Assembly (NCBI GenBank): GCA_965246945.1
Contig: CBDFFW010000001.1
Span: forward strand, 620,001-684,000
Source of the DNA: CBDFFW01 sp965246945
Lineage (GTDB): Bacteria > Pseudomonadota > Alphaproteobacteria > UBA11073
Length of the DNA stretch: 64,000 nt
Direction of reading: 5' to 3'
Position 1 is the first letter of the stretch. Every line of letters starts with the position of its first letter. Shown here one piece after another: positions 1 through 7,301 of the stretch. The translations under genes and the position numbers were made by a program. A model generated the notes under the pieces. That model saw only the letters and a list, made by a program, of their open reading frames with translations. It was not told the DNA's origin and searched no databases.

Positions 1-527
1 CTCGTGGTAGTGGTTTGGCCTTGCGCATCAACCACTTGCCATTGTTTTAATTGCATGGGCCGGTCATCAAAAATTAGGGTTAGGCTGCCGCTATCGGGTG
101 AAGATGCTTGCACCAGTTTAATGCTCAGCTCCCCTTGCTTACTCTGTACATCGGCCACTTTCACATCACCGCTGAATTTAATTTTATCGCGCAGCAGAAA
201 ATCTGCCAAGGTTTGACTAATCGGAGCAGTTGATTGGTTTTCCAATTTGGCATCCCAAAAATTGATAAATGCGCCATCGGCGACCATAAAATGGGCAATT
301 GGCTCTTTATATTGGAACCGCAAGCGGCCTGGGCGCTGCAGCCAAAATTCGCCCGTACTTGTCTGGCCCATGGCATTCTGCTGAATAAAATCAGCCCGCA
401 CGGTATGCAGGCTATTCATATAAGCTTCCGCGCGCGCCACATCGCTATTGGCATCGGCTAAAGCCTGGGCGCTGGTTAATAGCAAGATGACCGTTAACAG
501 GCCCAAAACACGCTGAATTAATTTCAT
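1..527 (-). CDS. lolA: Outer-membrane lipoprotein carrier LolA family protein, 3' end beyond window
   Basis: Reading the minus strand from an ATG at 527 gives an open frame to the window edge (about 175 residues). It starts with a signal peptide (MKLIQRVLGLL, then a cleavage-like AQALA), followed by the LolA pattern: helix 'ARAEAYMNSLHTVRADFIQ', then 'TSTGEFWLQRPGRLRF' and 'FINFWDAKL'. LolA is the periplasmic chaperone that takes lipoproteins from LolCDE to the outer membrane. What is seen is the signal peptide and the family pattern; the assignment is by memory of the family. The C-terminus is missing. No strong ribosome site precedes the ATG. The gene upstream in the same direction is msrB, 222 bases away across a large inverted repeat. 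Confidence 0.8.
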   Translation of the reverse strand, partial: MKLIQRVLGLLTVILLLTSAQALADANSDVARAEAYMNSLHTVRADFIQQNAMGQTSTGEFWLQRPGRLRFQYKEPIAHFMVADGAFINFWDAKLENQSTAPISQTLADFLLRDKIKFSGDVKVADVQSKQGELSIKLVQASSPDSGSLTLIFDDRPMQLKQWQVVDAQGQTTTT

Positions 528-612
528 GGCTTAAGCTTAGCAAACCAGCCAGGCATTTGCCTAATGACATCTTGGCAATCATTACCGCTACATTAGTAAC
601 AACAGGCAAAGT

Positions 613-745
613 GCGTCATCCCAGCGCAAGTTAGGAGCCAGCTTGGCCAAGCGGCTTGCAAATTGAGGGGATAAATAATAGCTTAACTTATCATTAATCT
701 AAAACTCATATACGGTCTGGATCCCAGCTTGCGCTGGGATGACGC
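613..745. repeat. Long inverted repeat between msrB and lolA
   Basis: An 18-base arm at 613-630 (GCGTCATCCCAGCGCAAG) is matched by its exact reverse complement at 728-745, enclosing about 97 bases. The outer bases read like the common dispersed 'gtcatcccagcg' repeat of proteobacteria. It sits downstream of msrB and upstream of lolA on the minus strand, where it could fold in RNA and act as a processing or termination barrier. It differs in sequence from the six nested palindromes described elsewhere in this window. Confidence 0.7.
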
Positions 746-749
746 CAAG

Positions 750-1145
750 TTAAACGCCGTTAGGCACCAGCTTCAATGATGCGGAATTAATGCAATAGCG
801 CAGGCCGGTGGGTTTGGGGCCGTCTGGGAAAACATGGCCTAAATGCGCGTGGCATTTGGCGCATTGCACTTCAATCCGCATCATCCCATGGCTGATGTCT
901 TTGATTTCTTTAACTGTATCCATTTGCATCACATCAAAAAAGCTGGGCCAGCCGGTGCCGCTATCGAATTTGGTGGTGGAGCTGAAAAGGGGCGTATTGC
1001 AGCACGCACAATGATAACTGCCAAGAGTTTTGGTATCCCAATACTCACCCGTGAAGGCGCGTTCGGTGCCGCCCATCCGGCACACATCATATTGAATAGG
1101 CGTTAAATCGCGGCGCCAATCAGCATCGGTTTTGTTTTGAGACAT
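750..1145 (-). CDS. msrB: Peptide-methionine (R)-S-oxide reductase
   Basis: Reduces methionine-R-sulfoxide in oxidised proteins. The 131-residue product is all SelR/MsrB domain: zinc-binding CxxC pairs at 46-49 and 95-98, 'FDSGTGWPSF' near 61-70, and the catalytic cysteine in 'RYCIN' at about 118. The resolving cysteine that many family members carry in 'FDSGCGWPS' is Thr here, so this is a one-Cys type that needs an external reductant. I chose the ATG at 1145 because the family normally begins just before 'DWRRDLTPIQY'; an in-frame start at 1166 would add seven residues. Two near-identical 28-bp palindromes lie upstream (1200-1227 and 1373-1400), the nearer one about 55 bases from the start and across a plausible promoter, so specific repression is likely. 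Confidence 0.95.
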   Translation of the reverse strand: MSQNKTDADWRRDLTPIQYDVCRMGGTERAFTGEYWDTKTLGSYHCACCNTPLFSSTTKFDSGTGWPSFFDVMQMDTVKEIKDISHGMMRIEVQCAKCHAHLGHVFPDGPKPTGLRYCINSASLKLVPNGV

Positions 1146-1199
1146 GAATAATATATAGGCAGACATTTACCCCAAAACAAAGTCGCCATTCAATATAAC

Positions 1200-1227
1200 T
1201 GTTTTAACGTGCTAGCACGTTAAAACA
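1200..1227. promoter_or_regulatory. Perfect 28-bp palindromic operator upstream of msrB
   Basis: A 14-base arm TGTTTTAACGTGCT is followed without spacer by its exact reverse complement. The core is GTGCTAGCAC. On the minus strand a TATATT -10-like box (complement of 1192-1197) lies just downstream, so the palindrome would cover the promoter spacer of msrB. Sites with the same core and similar arms occur at 1373-1400, 29697-29724 and 29783-29810. A central CTAG is a feature of known TrpR operators, which fits the TrpR-like regulator at 29810 as binder; that link is inference. Confidence 0.8.
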
Positions 1228-1372
1228 AACATATTCAGTCAAGCCAAATCTTTTATTTTGAATAGCCGCGTATTGGCATAGCGGAGGATATTACAGCGAT
1301 ATATTCAGGCTCTAGATCACTTAAAATGCTTATAAAACATACTACTCAAAAAAAATGATGAAACGCATTCAA

Positions 1373-1400
1373 TGTTTTAATGTGCTAGCACGTTAAAACA
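1373..1400. promoter_or_regulatory. Second 28-bp palindromic operator upstream of msrB
   Basis: Same sequence as the site at 1200-1227 except for one base in the left arm (T for C next to the core). The two centres are 173 bases apart. The space between this site and the HPt gene (stop at 1461) holds no open frame I can support, so both sites belong to the msrB upstream region (1146-1460). Paired sites suggest cooperative binding or looping. Confidence 0.75.
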
Positions 1401-1460
1401 ATTGTTGTGGGTAAGTTGCGCGGATAAGTTGTCTTGAAGATATAATATTGGCTAGACTGC

Positions 1461-1817
1461 TTAGGCGGCTTGCTGCACGAGGTGTTGCACTTCCGCAAAA
1501 GTTTGCTGGGCGATGGGCAGTTGTGCTTTCAGCAGAGCCCAATCAGCATTTTCACGGCCGCCATGTTCGATGGTTTTGGCAATTTCGGCTAAGCGAAAGA
1601 AACCCAGCTGGCGGCTGGAAGATTTTAAGCTATGGGCGGGGGCAGTGACTTGCGCGTAATCTTGCGCAGCAATACCGGCGGTAACTGCGTCTAAATACTG
1701 CGCGCTATCTTCCAAATAATACGCCAACATGGTGGCAAATTTACCGCCCAATGTGGTTTGTGCATCTTGCCAGCTGGCGGCATCGCATAACGAGAATTGT
1801 TGATAGTCGGTAATCAT
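1461..1817 (-). CDS. Histidine phosphotransfer (HPt) domain protein
   Basis: A 118-residue stand-alone HPt protein. The phosphoacceptor is the histidine of 'AHSLKSSSRQLGF' at about residue 62, followed by the helix 'LAEIAKTIEHGGRE' expected of the four-helix bundle. It would carry phosphate between receiver domains in a multi-step relay. I start at the ATG at 1817 because it has a good AGGAG site just upstream; a longer frame reaches 1865 inside the preceding gene. It begins 10 bases after the stop of the hybrid kinase at 1828-4743, which lacks its own HPt domain, so the two are almost certainly partners split into two genes. No long helical linker or second HPt is present. Confidence 0.88.
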   Translation of the reverse strand: MITDYQQFSLCDAASWQDAQTTLGGKFATMLAYYLEDSAQYLDAVTAGIAAQDYAQVTAPAHSLKSSSRQLGFFRLAEIAKTIEHGGRENADWALLKAQLPIAQQTFAEVQHLVQQAA

Positions 1818-1827
1818 GGGTTGCTCC

Positions 1828-4743
1828 TTAGGCCGATTTGCGTTGTTGGCTATACGCGCCATCAATCAGATAATGTTGCAGTAATTGCACCAGCGTATCC
1901 TTGCGGATGGGTTTGGCTAAATAATCCTGCATGCCGGCGGCCAGGCATTTATCGCGGTCGCCCTTCATGGCATTGGCGGTCAGCGCGATAATCGGCGCAT
2001 CCTGCACCATCCCTTCGGCGGCCAGTTTGCGGAACGCGCGGGTCGCTTCAAAACCGTCCATTTCCGGCATTTGGCAATCCATCAAAATTAAATCAAAACT
2101 GTATTTATGGGCGATTTCGATGGCTTCACGGCCATTATTGGCGGTGGCCACCTGGCAGCCAAATCCTTCCAGCATTTCCAAAGCATATTCGCGGTTCACC
2201 CGATTATCTTCCACTAACATAATATTTTTGCTGGCAAAACGCGGCACGCTATTGGCTTCGGCGGGCTGGGCATCAAAATTATTTTTGCCAGCGCTGTTTT
2301 GCATTTTTTGCGGTAGCCACAACATTAACATATCAATCAATTGCTGCTTGCGCATCGGTTTGGCCAAATAATCGCACATACCGGCAGCCAGACAGCGTTC
2401 GCGGTCGCCTTTAATGGCATTGGCGGTCAGGGCAACAATCGGGATGGGTGTGGCGGCTTGCAATTGTTCCAAAGTGATTTGGCGGCTGGCTTCAAAACCA
2501 TCCATTTCCGGCATCTGACAATCCATGAGAATTAAATCAAAATGTTGTTGCCGAAAGGCGGCCAAGGCTTCCAAGCCATTGGTGGCGACATGCACTTCAC
2601 AGCCTAAACCTTCTAAAATTTCGACCGCAAAGCCTTGGTTAATCCGGTTATCTTCGGCCAACAAAATATGGGTGTTGGGGAAATGCCAGTCTTCGCCGAA
2701 AGCAAGCTTGGCCTGTGGCGCCACCGTAACTTTATTGACGGTTTTCGCTTTGTCTTTATTTTGCCAGGCTTGCAGCAGGGTTTGCATAAGTTCGCGGCTG
2801 CGCACCGGTTTATGAAGATAGGCGGCCAAACCATTATCATTTTGCCGAATGGTGGCGGCGCTGGAACTCAGCATCACCAACACAGTGGCGGCAATTTGCG
2901 GATCAGCCTTGATTTGTTTGGCCAGCATATCGCCGTTCATTTCAGGCAAGATATAATCCAGCAACGCAATATCATAAGGCTGCCCCGCCTGCACCGCTGC
3001 CCGCAATTGAGCTAGCCCTTGCGATGGCGTATCAACCGCTATGCATTGGATACCAACCTGTTCTAATTGTTCGCATAAGATTTGTTGATTATCCGGTAAA
3101 TCATCAACCACCAATAAGCGCAAACCGGCCAGGCTTTGAGTATTGATGGTTTCATTTTCAATCGCACCATCAGCAATCGGCAAGGGCAGCCGAAACCAAA
3201 AAGTTGACCCCGCATTTGGCAAACTTTCTAAACCAATTTCACCACCCATCAGCAGCACCAACTGGCGGCTGATGGCCAGGCCCAAACCCGTGCCGCCATA
3301 TTTACGCGTGGTGGTGGCATCGGCTTGTGAAAATTGCTCAAAAATGCGTTTTTGTGCATCGGCTGGAATGCCAATGCCCGTATCTTTCACGGCAAAATAA
3401 ATTTGCGGCTTGCCACTATGATCAGTTTCCAGTTCGACGATTAACCGGACAAACCCTTTATCGGTAAATTTAATCGCATTGCCGATGAGGTTATTTAAAA
3501 TTTGCCGAATACGGCCCGCATCGCCAACCACATGGGTGGGAGTATCGGGCGTATAACGCATGATTAATTCAATGGATTTTTCGCGCGCCCGCACGGCTAA
3601 AAGTTCGCTGATATCCTCGGCCAAGGTTTGCAAATTGAATTCTATGGGGTCCAATTCAAACTTGCCGGATTCAATTTTGGAGAAATCTAAAATATCATTG
3701 ATGATTTCCAGCAATGCTTCTGAAGAGCGAATCACGGTTTGTGCGAAATTACGCTGTTTGGCATTGAGCTCGGTTTCCAATAGTAATTCGGTCATGCCGA
3801 TAATCCCATTCATAGGCGTGCGGATTTCATGGCTCATATTCGCCACGAATTCTGATTTCATGCGGTTGGCGCGTTCGGCATCATAACGCGCATGTTCGGA
3901 TTCCGCATGGGCGTTTTCCAAGCGTTCAGTGTAATCACCAAGCAATTGTTTTTGTTGTTTTAGCTTGGTTTCGCGTTCCTGCAGCATATCAAGCATGTCA
4001 TTTAGGGAGCTGGCTACCTGGCCGATTTCATCGGGTTGATAGACCAGCGTTTTGGCGGTCTCATCGCCTTGGGCGCGCGCGGCAATTGTGGAATGGATAT
4101 TGGCAATGGGTTTAAAAATATGGCGGTTGATCAAGCTGAAAATAACAATATTACTGGCCACGCAACCACCGAGGATAAATGCAATAAGCGCCCATAGACG
4201 GTTATAGATTTTAGCGGCAATTACGTTGATATTCAGCCGTAAATAAATAACCCCTCGCTCAGGAAACACCTGTTGATGCGAGAAAAAACGGACGGGGGCG
4301 GCAAATTCAAATTGTTCGGTCATCCCATCATGATAATCATAAACCGCTTTTTGCTGTTGCACGGCGGCCAAAACATCATTCACGGCTGCAGGATCGGTTA
4401 GTTCGTTTAACGGTTGATTGTGCAAAACTGGATTGATGGAGCCGAGAATAAGCGGGGTGGGATCGAGCGCATCATTTTCCACCACCAAAATTTCATCAAT
4501 ATCTTCTTCTTTTTTTAGGCCGCTAATGAATGGCATAATTTCATTGTTATCCGCGTTGATGGCAACGAAATCTTTAATGGCAGTATTGATTGCTTCCGCC
4601 CGTTTCAATAATTCATGCCGAACCTGTTGGGTAGTAAACCACATCCCAACCACAGCAATTAACACCAATTGTATGGCGCTGATGGCAATGATCTGCCCAA
4701 GCAGGCGAGCGACAATGGATTGACGGAATCGGGAAGGGGCCAT
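1828..4743 (-). CDS. Hybrid sensor histidine kinase with three receiver domains (BarA-like layout)
   Basis: 971 residues. Membrane segment at about 13-34, periplasmic sensor region 35-180, second membrane segment 183-205, HAMP 206-255, short coiled coil, HisKA with 'MSHEIRTPMNG' (His305), HATPase with 'NLIGNAIKFTDKG' (N box near 422), 'DTGIGIP' and 'GGTGLGLA'. Three receiver domains follow: REC1 about 540-660 (acceptor Asp596), REC2 690-810 (Asp741), REC3 838-955 (Asp889). REC2 and REC3 are very alike and both contain 'DLILMDCQMPEMDGFEA', pointing to a tandem duplication. There is no fused HPt; the next gene (1817-1461) supplies it. It lies downstream of the type I secretion genes in the same direction, after a 199-base gap containing a palindromic element. 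The sensed signal is unknown. Confidence 0.95.
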   Translation of the reverse strand: MAPSRFRQSIVARLLGQIIAISAIQLVLIAVVGMWFTTQQVRHELLKRAEAINTAIKDFVAINADNNEIMPFISGLKKEEDIDEILVVENDALDPTPLILGSINPVLHNQPLNELTDPAAVNDVLAAVQQQKAVYDYHDGMTEQFEFAAPVRFFSHQQVFPERGVIYLRLNINVIAAKIYNRLWALIAFILGGCVASNIVIFSLINRHIFKPIANIHSTIAARAQGDETAKTLVYQPDEIGQVASSLNDMLDMLQERETKLKQQKQLLGDYTERLENAHAESEHARYDAERANRMKSEFVANMSHEIRTPMNGIIGMTELLLETELNAKQRNFAQTVIRSSEALLEIINDILDFSKIESGKFELDPIEFNLQTLAEDISELLAVRAREKSIELIMRYTPDTPTHVVGDAGRIRQILNNLIGNAIKFTDKGFVRLIVELETDHSGKPQIYFAVKDTGIGIPADAQKRIFEQFSQADATTTRKYGGTGLGLAISRQLVLLMGGEIGLESLPNAGSTFWFRLPLPIADGAIENETINTQSLAGLRLLVVDDLPDNQQILCEQLEQVGIQCIAVDTPSQGLAQLRAAVQAGQPYDIALLDYILPEMNGDMLAKQIKADPQIAATVLVMLSSSAATIRQNDNGLAAYLHKPVRSRELMQTLLQAWQNKDKAKTVNKVTVAPQAKLAFGEDWHFPNTHILLAEDNRINQGFAVEILEGLGCEVHVATNGLEALAAFRQQHFDLILMDCQMPEMDGFEASRQITLEQLQAATPIPIVALTANAIKGDRERCLAAGMCDYLAKPMRKQQLIDMLMLWLPQKMQNSAGKNNFDAQPAEANSVPRFASKNIMLVEDNRVNREYALEMLEGFGCQVATANNGREAIEIAHKYSFDLILMDCQMPEMDGFEATRAFRKLAAEGMVQDAPIIALTANAMKGDRDKCLAAGMQDYLAKPIRKDTLVQLLQHYLIDGAYSQQRKSA

Positions 4744-4850
4744 AACCCCAATTTATAACACAACCTATAATAGAATATTAATATAATGTGATAAAATTCA
4801 ATTATTTATATGCATGCTATGGTATGCATTTTGATTTTTCAATTTACTAC

Positions 4851-4925
4851 CCTCATCCTGAGCCTGTCGAAGGATGCTTAACCAGGATATTCAGCTGGAG
4901 CATCCTTCGACAGGCTCAGGATGAG
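4851..4925. repeat. Nested palindromic element, copy A (short form)
   Basis: Outer arms CCTCATCCTGAG and CTCAGGATGAG enclose inner arms 'TCGAAGGATGCT' and 'AGCATCCTTCGA'. This copy is about 75 bases and lacks the variable inner hairpins seen in the roughly 105-base copies. It lies between the receiver-ATPase gene (stop at 4943) and the hybrid kinase (start at 4743), both on the minus strand, and may act as an RNA hairpin within the operon. Other copies: 34874, 44210, 58119, 61722, 63252. Confidence 0.9.
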
Positions 4926-4942
4926 TGTAGTTACAAACTTAT

Positions 4943-5905
4943 TTACCAATTCAAAGGCGTTTGGCGCAGCACAACGGCGGTTACTTCATTGCCTTTTTCG
5001 TTGAATTGGAGGCGGTCAAAACTAACCGCATGCGCTTGGGCAATCCCGCGGCCATGGTTATCCCCTGCGCGGGCCGGATCGATGGTTAGATAACTTTCCC
5101 ATTGAAAGCCCTGGCCGGCATCGCTGATCGTAATGGCGTAGCCGGTGTCATCATGCCAGAAGGTGGCGCGGGCGCGGCGGCTGGTATATTGCGGTAATTT
5201 TGTGCGCCGGTTCACTTCCTCGCGCCAATTACCACTGGCGAGCAGACGGCCTTTTTCTTCATAACCGATTTCGCAATTGCCGTGTTCAACCGCATTGGTT
5301 AAAAGCTCGGCCAAGCCCATCACCACGCGGTCAGGTTCAGGGAAACAGCTCGCTAAAAATGCGGCTAAATTTTCCGCTTCTTCCAAAGTTTGAAAGGTGT
5401 ATTTGGCGTAATCCATCAGTTTGAAGCTATTGGCGTGGCGGCCCAATTCGCTTTGCAAGGATTGGCGCTGCTGCGCTTCACGGGCGGCGGCTGTCACCAC
5501 CGAACTGAGTACCGTTTCATTAATCGGTTTGGTGAGATAGTAAAACACACCCGCTTCCATGCTTTCGCGCATGGTGGATGGATCGCCCGCACCGGTAATC
5601 ATGACCACCGGTACTTTATTTAAATGAGTGTCGTTTTTCAGCTTTTCTAATAAAACCATGCCATGCATGCGCGGCATTTCGCGGTCTAATAAAATGGCAT
5701 CTAGTATCGGTGCATCTGCTGCATGCATTTGCTCCCACGCATCTTGGCCGTCGGTCGCTTCTAAAATGTGATAACCCATTTTTTCCAGCATGGTGCTGAT
5801 CAATAGGCGCAAGCTGCGGTCATCATCCACCACCATCACGGTCGGTTGATTGGCTGTCCCACGGATGGGATAGACATTTTGTTTGGAATTAAAAGCGTAT
5901 TTCAT
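4943..5905 (-). CDS. Response regulator with C-terminal RsbW-type ATPase domain
   Basis: 320 residues in two parts. The receiver (about 20-135) has 'VVDDD', acceptor Asp74 in 'ILLDREMP' and the conserved Lys126 in 'LTKP'. The C-terminal half (about 175-315) is a small GHKL ATPase of the anti-sigma/serine-kinase kind: 'LAELLTNAVEHGN' (N box, Asn204), 'DAGQGF' (G1) and 'HGRGI' (G2). No HisKA dimer domain is present, so it is not a classical sensor kinase. Proteins with this build often control an anti-sigma-antagonist switch. It begins 22 bases after the HlyD stop, so it is probably cotranscribed with the secretion genes and receives phosphate from the downstream hybrid kinase/HPt pair; that partnership is inference. 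Confidence 0.88.
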   Translation of the reverse strand: MKYAFNSKQNVYPIRGTANQPTVMVVDDDRSLRLLISTMLEKMGYHILEATDGQDAWEQMHAADAPILDAILLDREMPRMHGMVLLEKLKNDTHLNKVPVVMITGAGDPSTMRESMEAGVFYYLTKPINETVLSSVVTAAAREAQQRQSLQSELGRHANSFKLMDYAKYTFQTLEEAENLAAFLASCFPEPDRVVMGLAELLTNAVEHGNCEIGYEEKGRLLASGNWREEVNRRTKLPQYTSRRARATFWHDDTGYAITISDAGQGFQWESYLTIDPARAGDNHGRGIAQAHAVSFDRLQFNEKGNEVTAVVLRQTPLNW

Positions 5906-5927
5906 CTGAGATTCTCTATTTCTGTGA

Positions 5928-7301
5928 TTAATGTTCGGTCAGGGCACGGTCGAATGCGCGTTGCAGCGGCTTCATCAAATAAGCCATCACGGTGCGCTTG
6001 CCGGTGATGATATCGGTTTCCACGGTCATTCCAGGCAGCAATTTGCGGCTGGCGCTGCCCAATTGTTCGCTCGGCAAAGCAATCCGCACATGATACATTT
6101 TTTGATCATGCTCATCGGTAAAGGTGCTGGCCGAAATGCTTTTCAACGTGCCATCCATGGTGCCGTAGCGCGTGAAATCGTAAGCGGTGATTTTCACGCG
6201 CACAGTTTGGCCTGGGTGCAACTGGCCGATATCATGGGCGGGCACTTGCGCTTCCACTTCCATCGGCAAATCGGTCGGGACAATTTCAAACAGGGTTTCG
6301 CCAGGTTTAACCACTTTGCCCATGCTATTGGCAGTTAAACCTTTGATCATGCCATTGATGGGCGCGCGGATTTCTAAACGCTGTTGCTGGGCTTGCAATT
6401 TGATGATCTGTTCATTGTTTTGCGCTTGCAATCCGATTAATTCATCCAATTGCTTGCTGATATCTTCTCGGCGCTCGGCATTACGCGCGGTGATTTTCTG
6501 ATTGATTTCTGCCAAATCGGATTGCGCTTGCGCAATGTCGCGGCGGGTTTCATTCATATCTTTGATCGTGTCATATTGTTGATGCTGGGTTTGCAGATAT
6601 TCCTGGCGGGAAATCGCACCTTTTTCCATTAAGCTTTCCTGCATTTGGGTGATGTTGCGCACATTATCCAAATCGGTTTGCATTTCAGCCAAACGGCGGT
6701 TTAAAGCGACCAACACATTCTGGCGAGATTGTTGTTGCGCACGGAAGACCGAAATTTCGGTGGCTTTGGCATCCTGCATGGCTTTCAAAGTGGGATTGCT
6801 GGGATCCAGCTTGCCATCTTGGAAAGCGTTTTTTAACGTGCTGATTTGATGGGCCAGCGTGGCAGCTTGTGCCTGGCGCTGGGCCAAATCTTCGGTGGTG
6901 CCGGCACCATTCATCACCACCAGTACTTGGCCAGCTTTGACAAACTGACCGTCTTGCACATTAAGTTCTTTAATAATACCGCCATCAAAATGTTGAATAG
7001 CTTGCACATGGCCTGGCGGGATAATATCGCCGGTGGCTTTGGTGATTTCATTCACCGGCGCAAAACTGGCCCAGCCGCAAAAGCTGAGCACGGTCAGCAC
7101 AGTGACCATTAAAATCATGCGCACCCAATCCGGCACGCCCGCTTCTTCCAGCATAATGGTATGGGACAGATAGCTGAGTTGCTGCCGTTCACGTGCCGAT
7201 AGATGCGGCAATTGCCGTTGACTGCGCGCCAATTTGGCGGGCGAGGTTGGCGCATTGGCAATGGCCAATGGGTTATGGGGGTTAGTGAGTAAGGATATCA
7301 T
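5928..7301 (-). CDS. HlyD-family type I secretion membrane fusion protein
   Basis: 457 residues. One membrane anchor at about 60-80, then a split lipoyl/barrel region beginning 'TGDIIPPGHVQAIQHFDGGII' (about 90-130), a long coiled coil (about 140-310) and a second half 'QRLEIRAPINGMIKGL' through the beta-barrel. This is the HlyD/PrsE adaptor that links the inner-membrane ABC unit to an outer-membrane channel. The start at 7301 overlaps the end of the upstream ABC gene by 20 bases, which shows translational coupling. No TolC-type gene is adjacent; the NodT-type channel at 61.9-63.4 kb is paired with an RND pump. Its substrate is presumably the 1657-residue protein at the head of the block. Confidence 0.95.
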   Translation of the reverse strand: MISLLTNPHNPLAIANAPTSPAKLARSQRQLPHLSARERQQLSYLSHTIMLEEAGVPDWVRMILMVTVLTVLSFCGWASFAPVNEITKATGDIIPPGHVQAIQHFDGGIIKELNVQDGQFVKAGQVLVVMNGAGTTEDLAQRQAQAATLAHQISTLKNAFQDGKLDPSNPTLKAMQDAKATEISVFRAQQQSRQNVLVALNRRLAEMQTDLDNVRNITQMQESLMEKGAISRQEYLQTQHQQYDTIKDMNETRRDIAQAQSDLAEINQKITARNAERREDISKQLDELIGLQAQNNEQIIKLQAQQQRLEIRAPINGMIKGLTANSMGKVVKPGETLFEIVPTDLPMEVEAQVPAHDIGQLHPGQTVRVKITAYDFTRYGTMDGTLKSISASTFTDEHDQKMYHVRIALPSEQLGSASRKLLPGMTVETDIITGKRTVMAYLMKPLQRAFDRALTEH

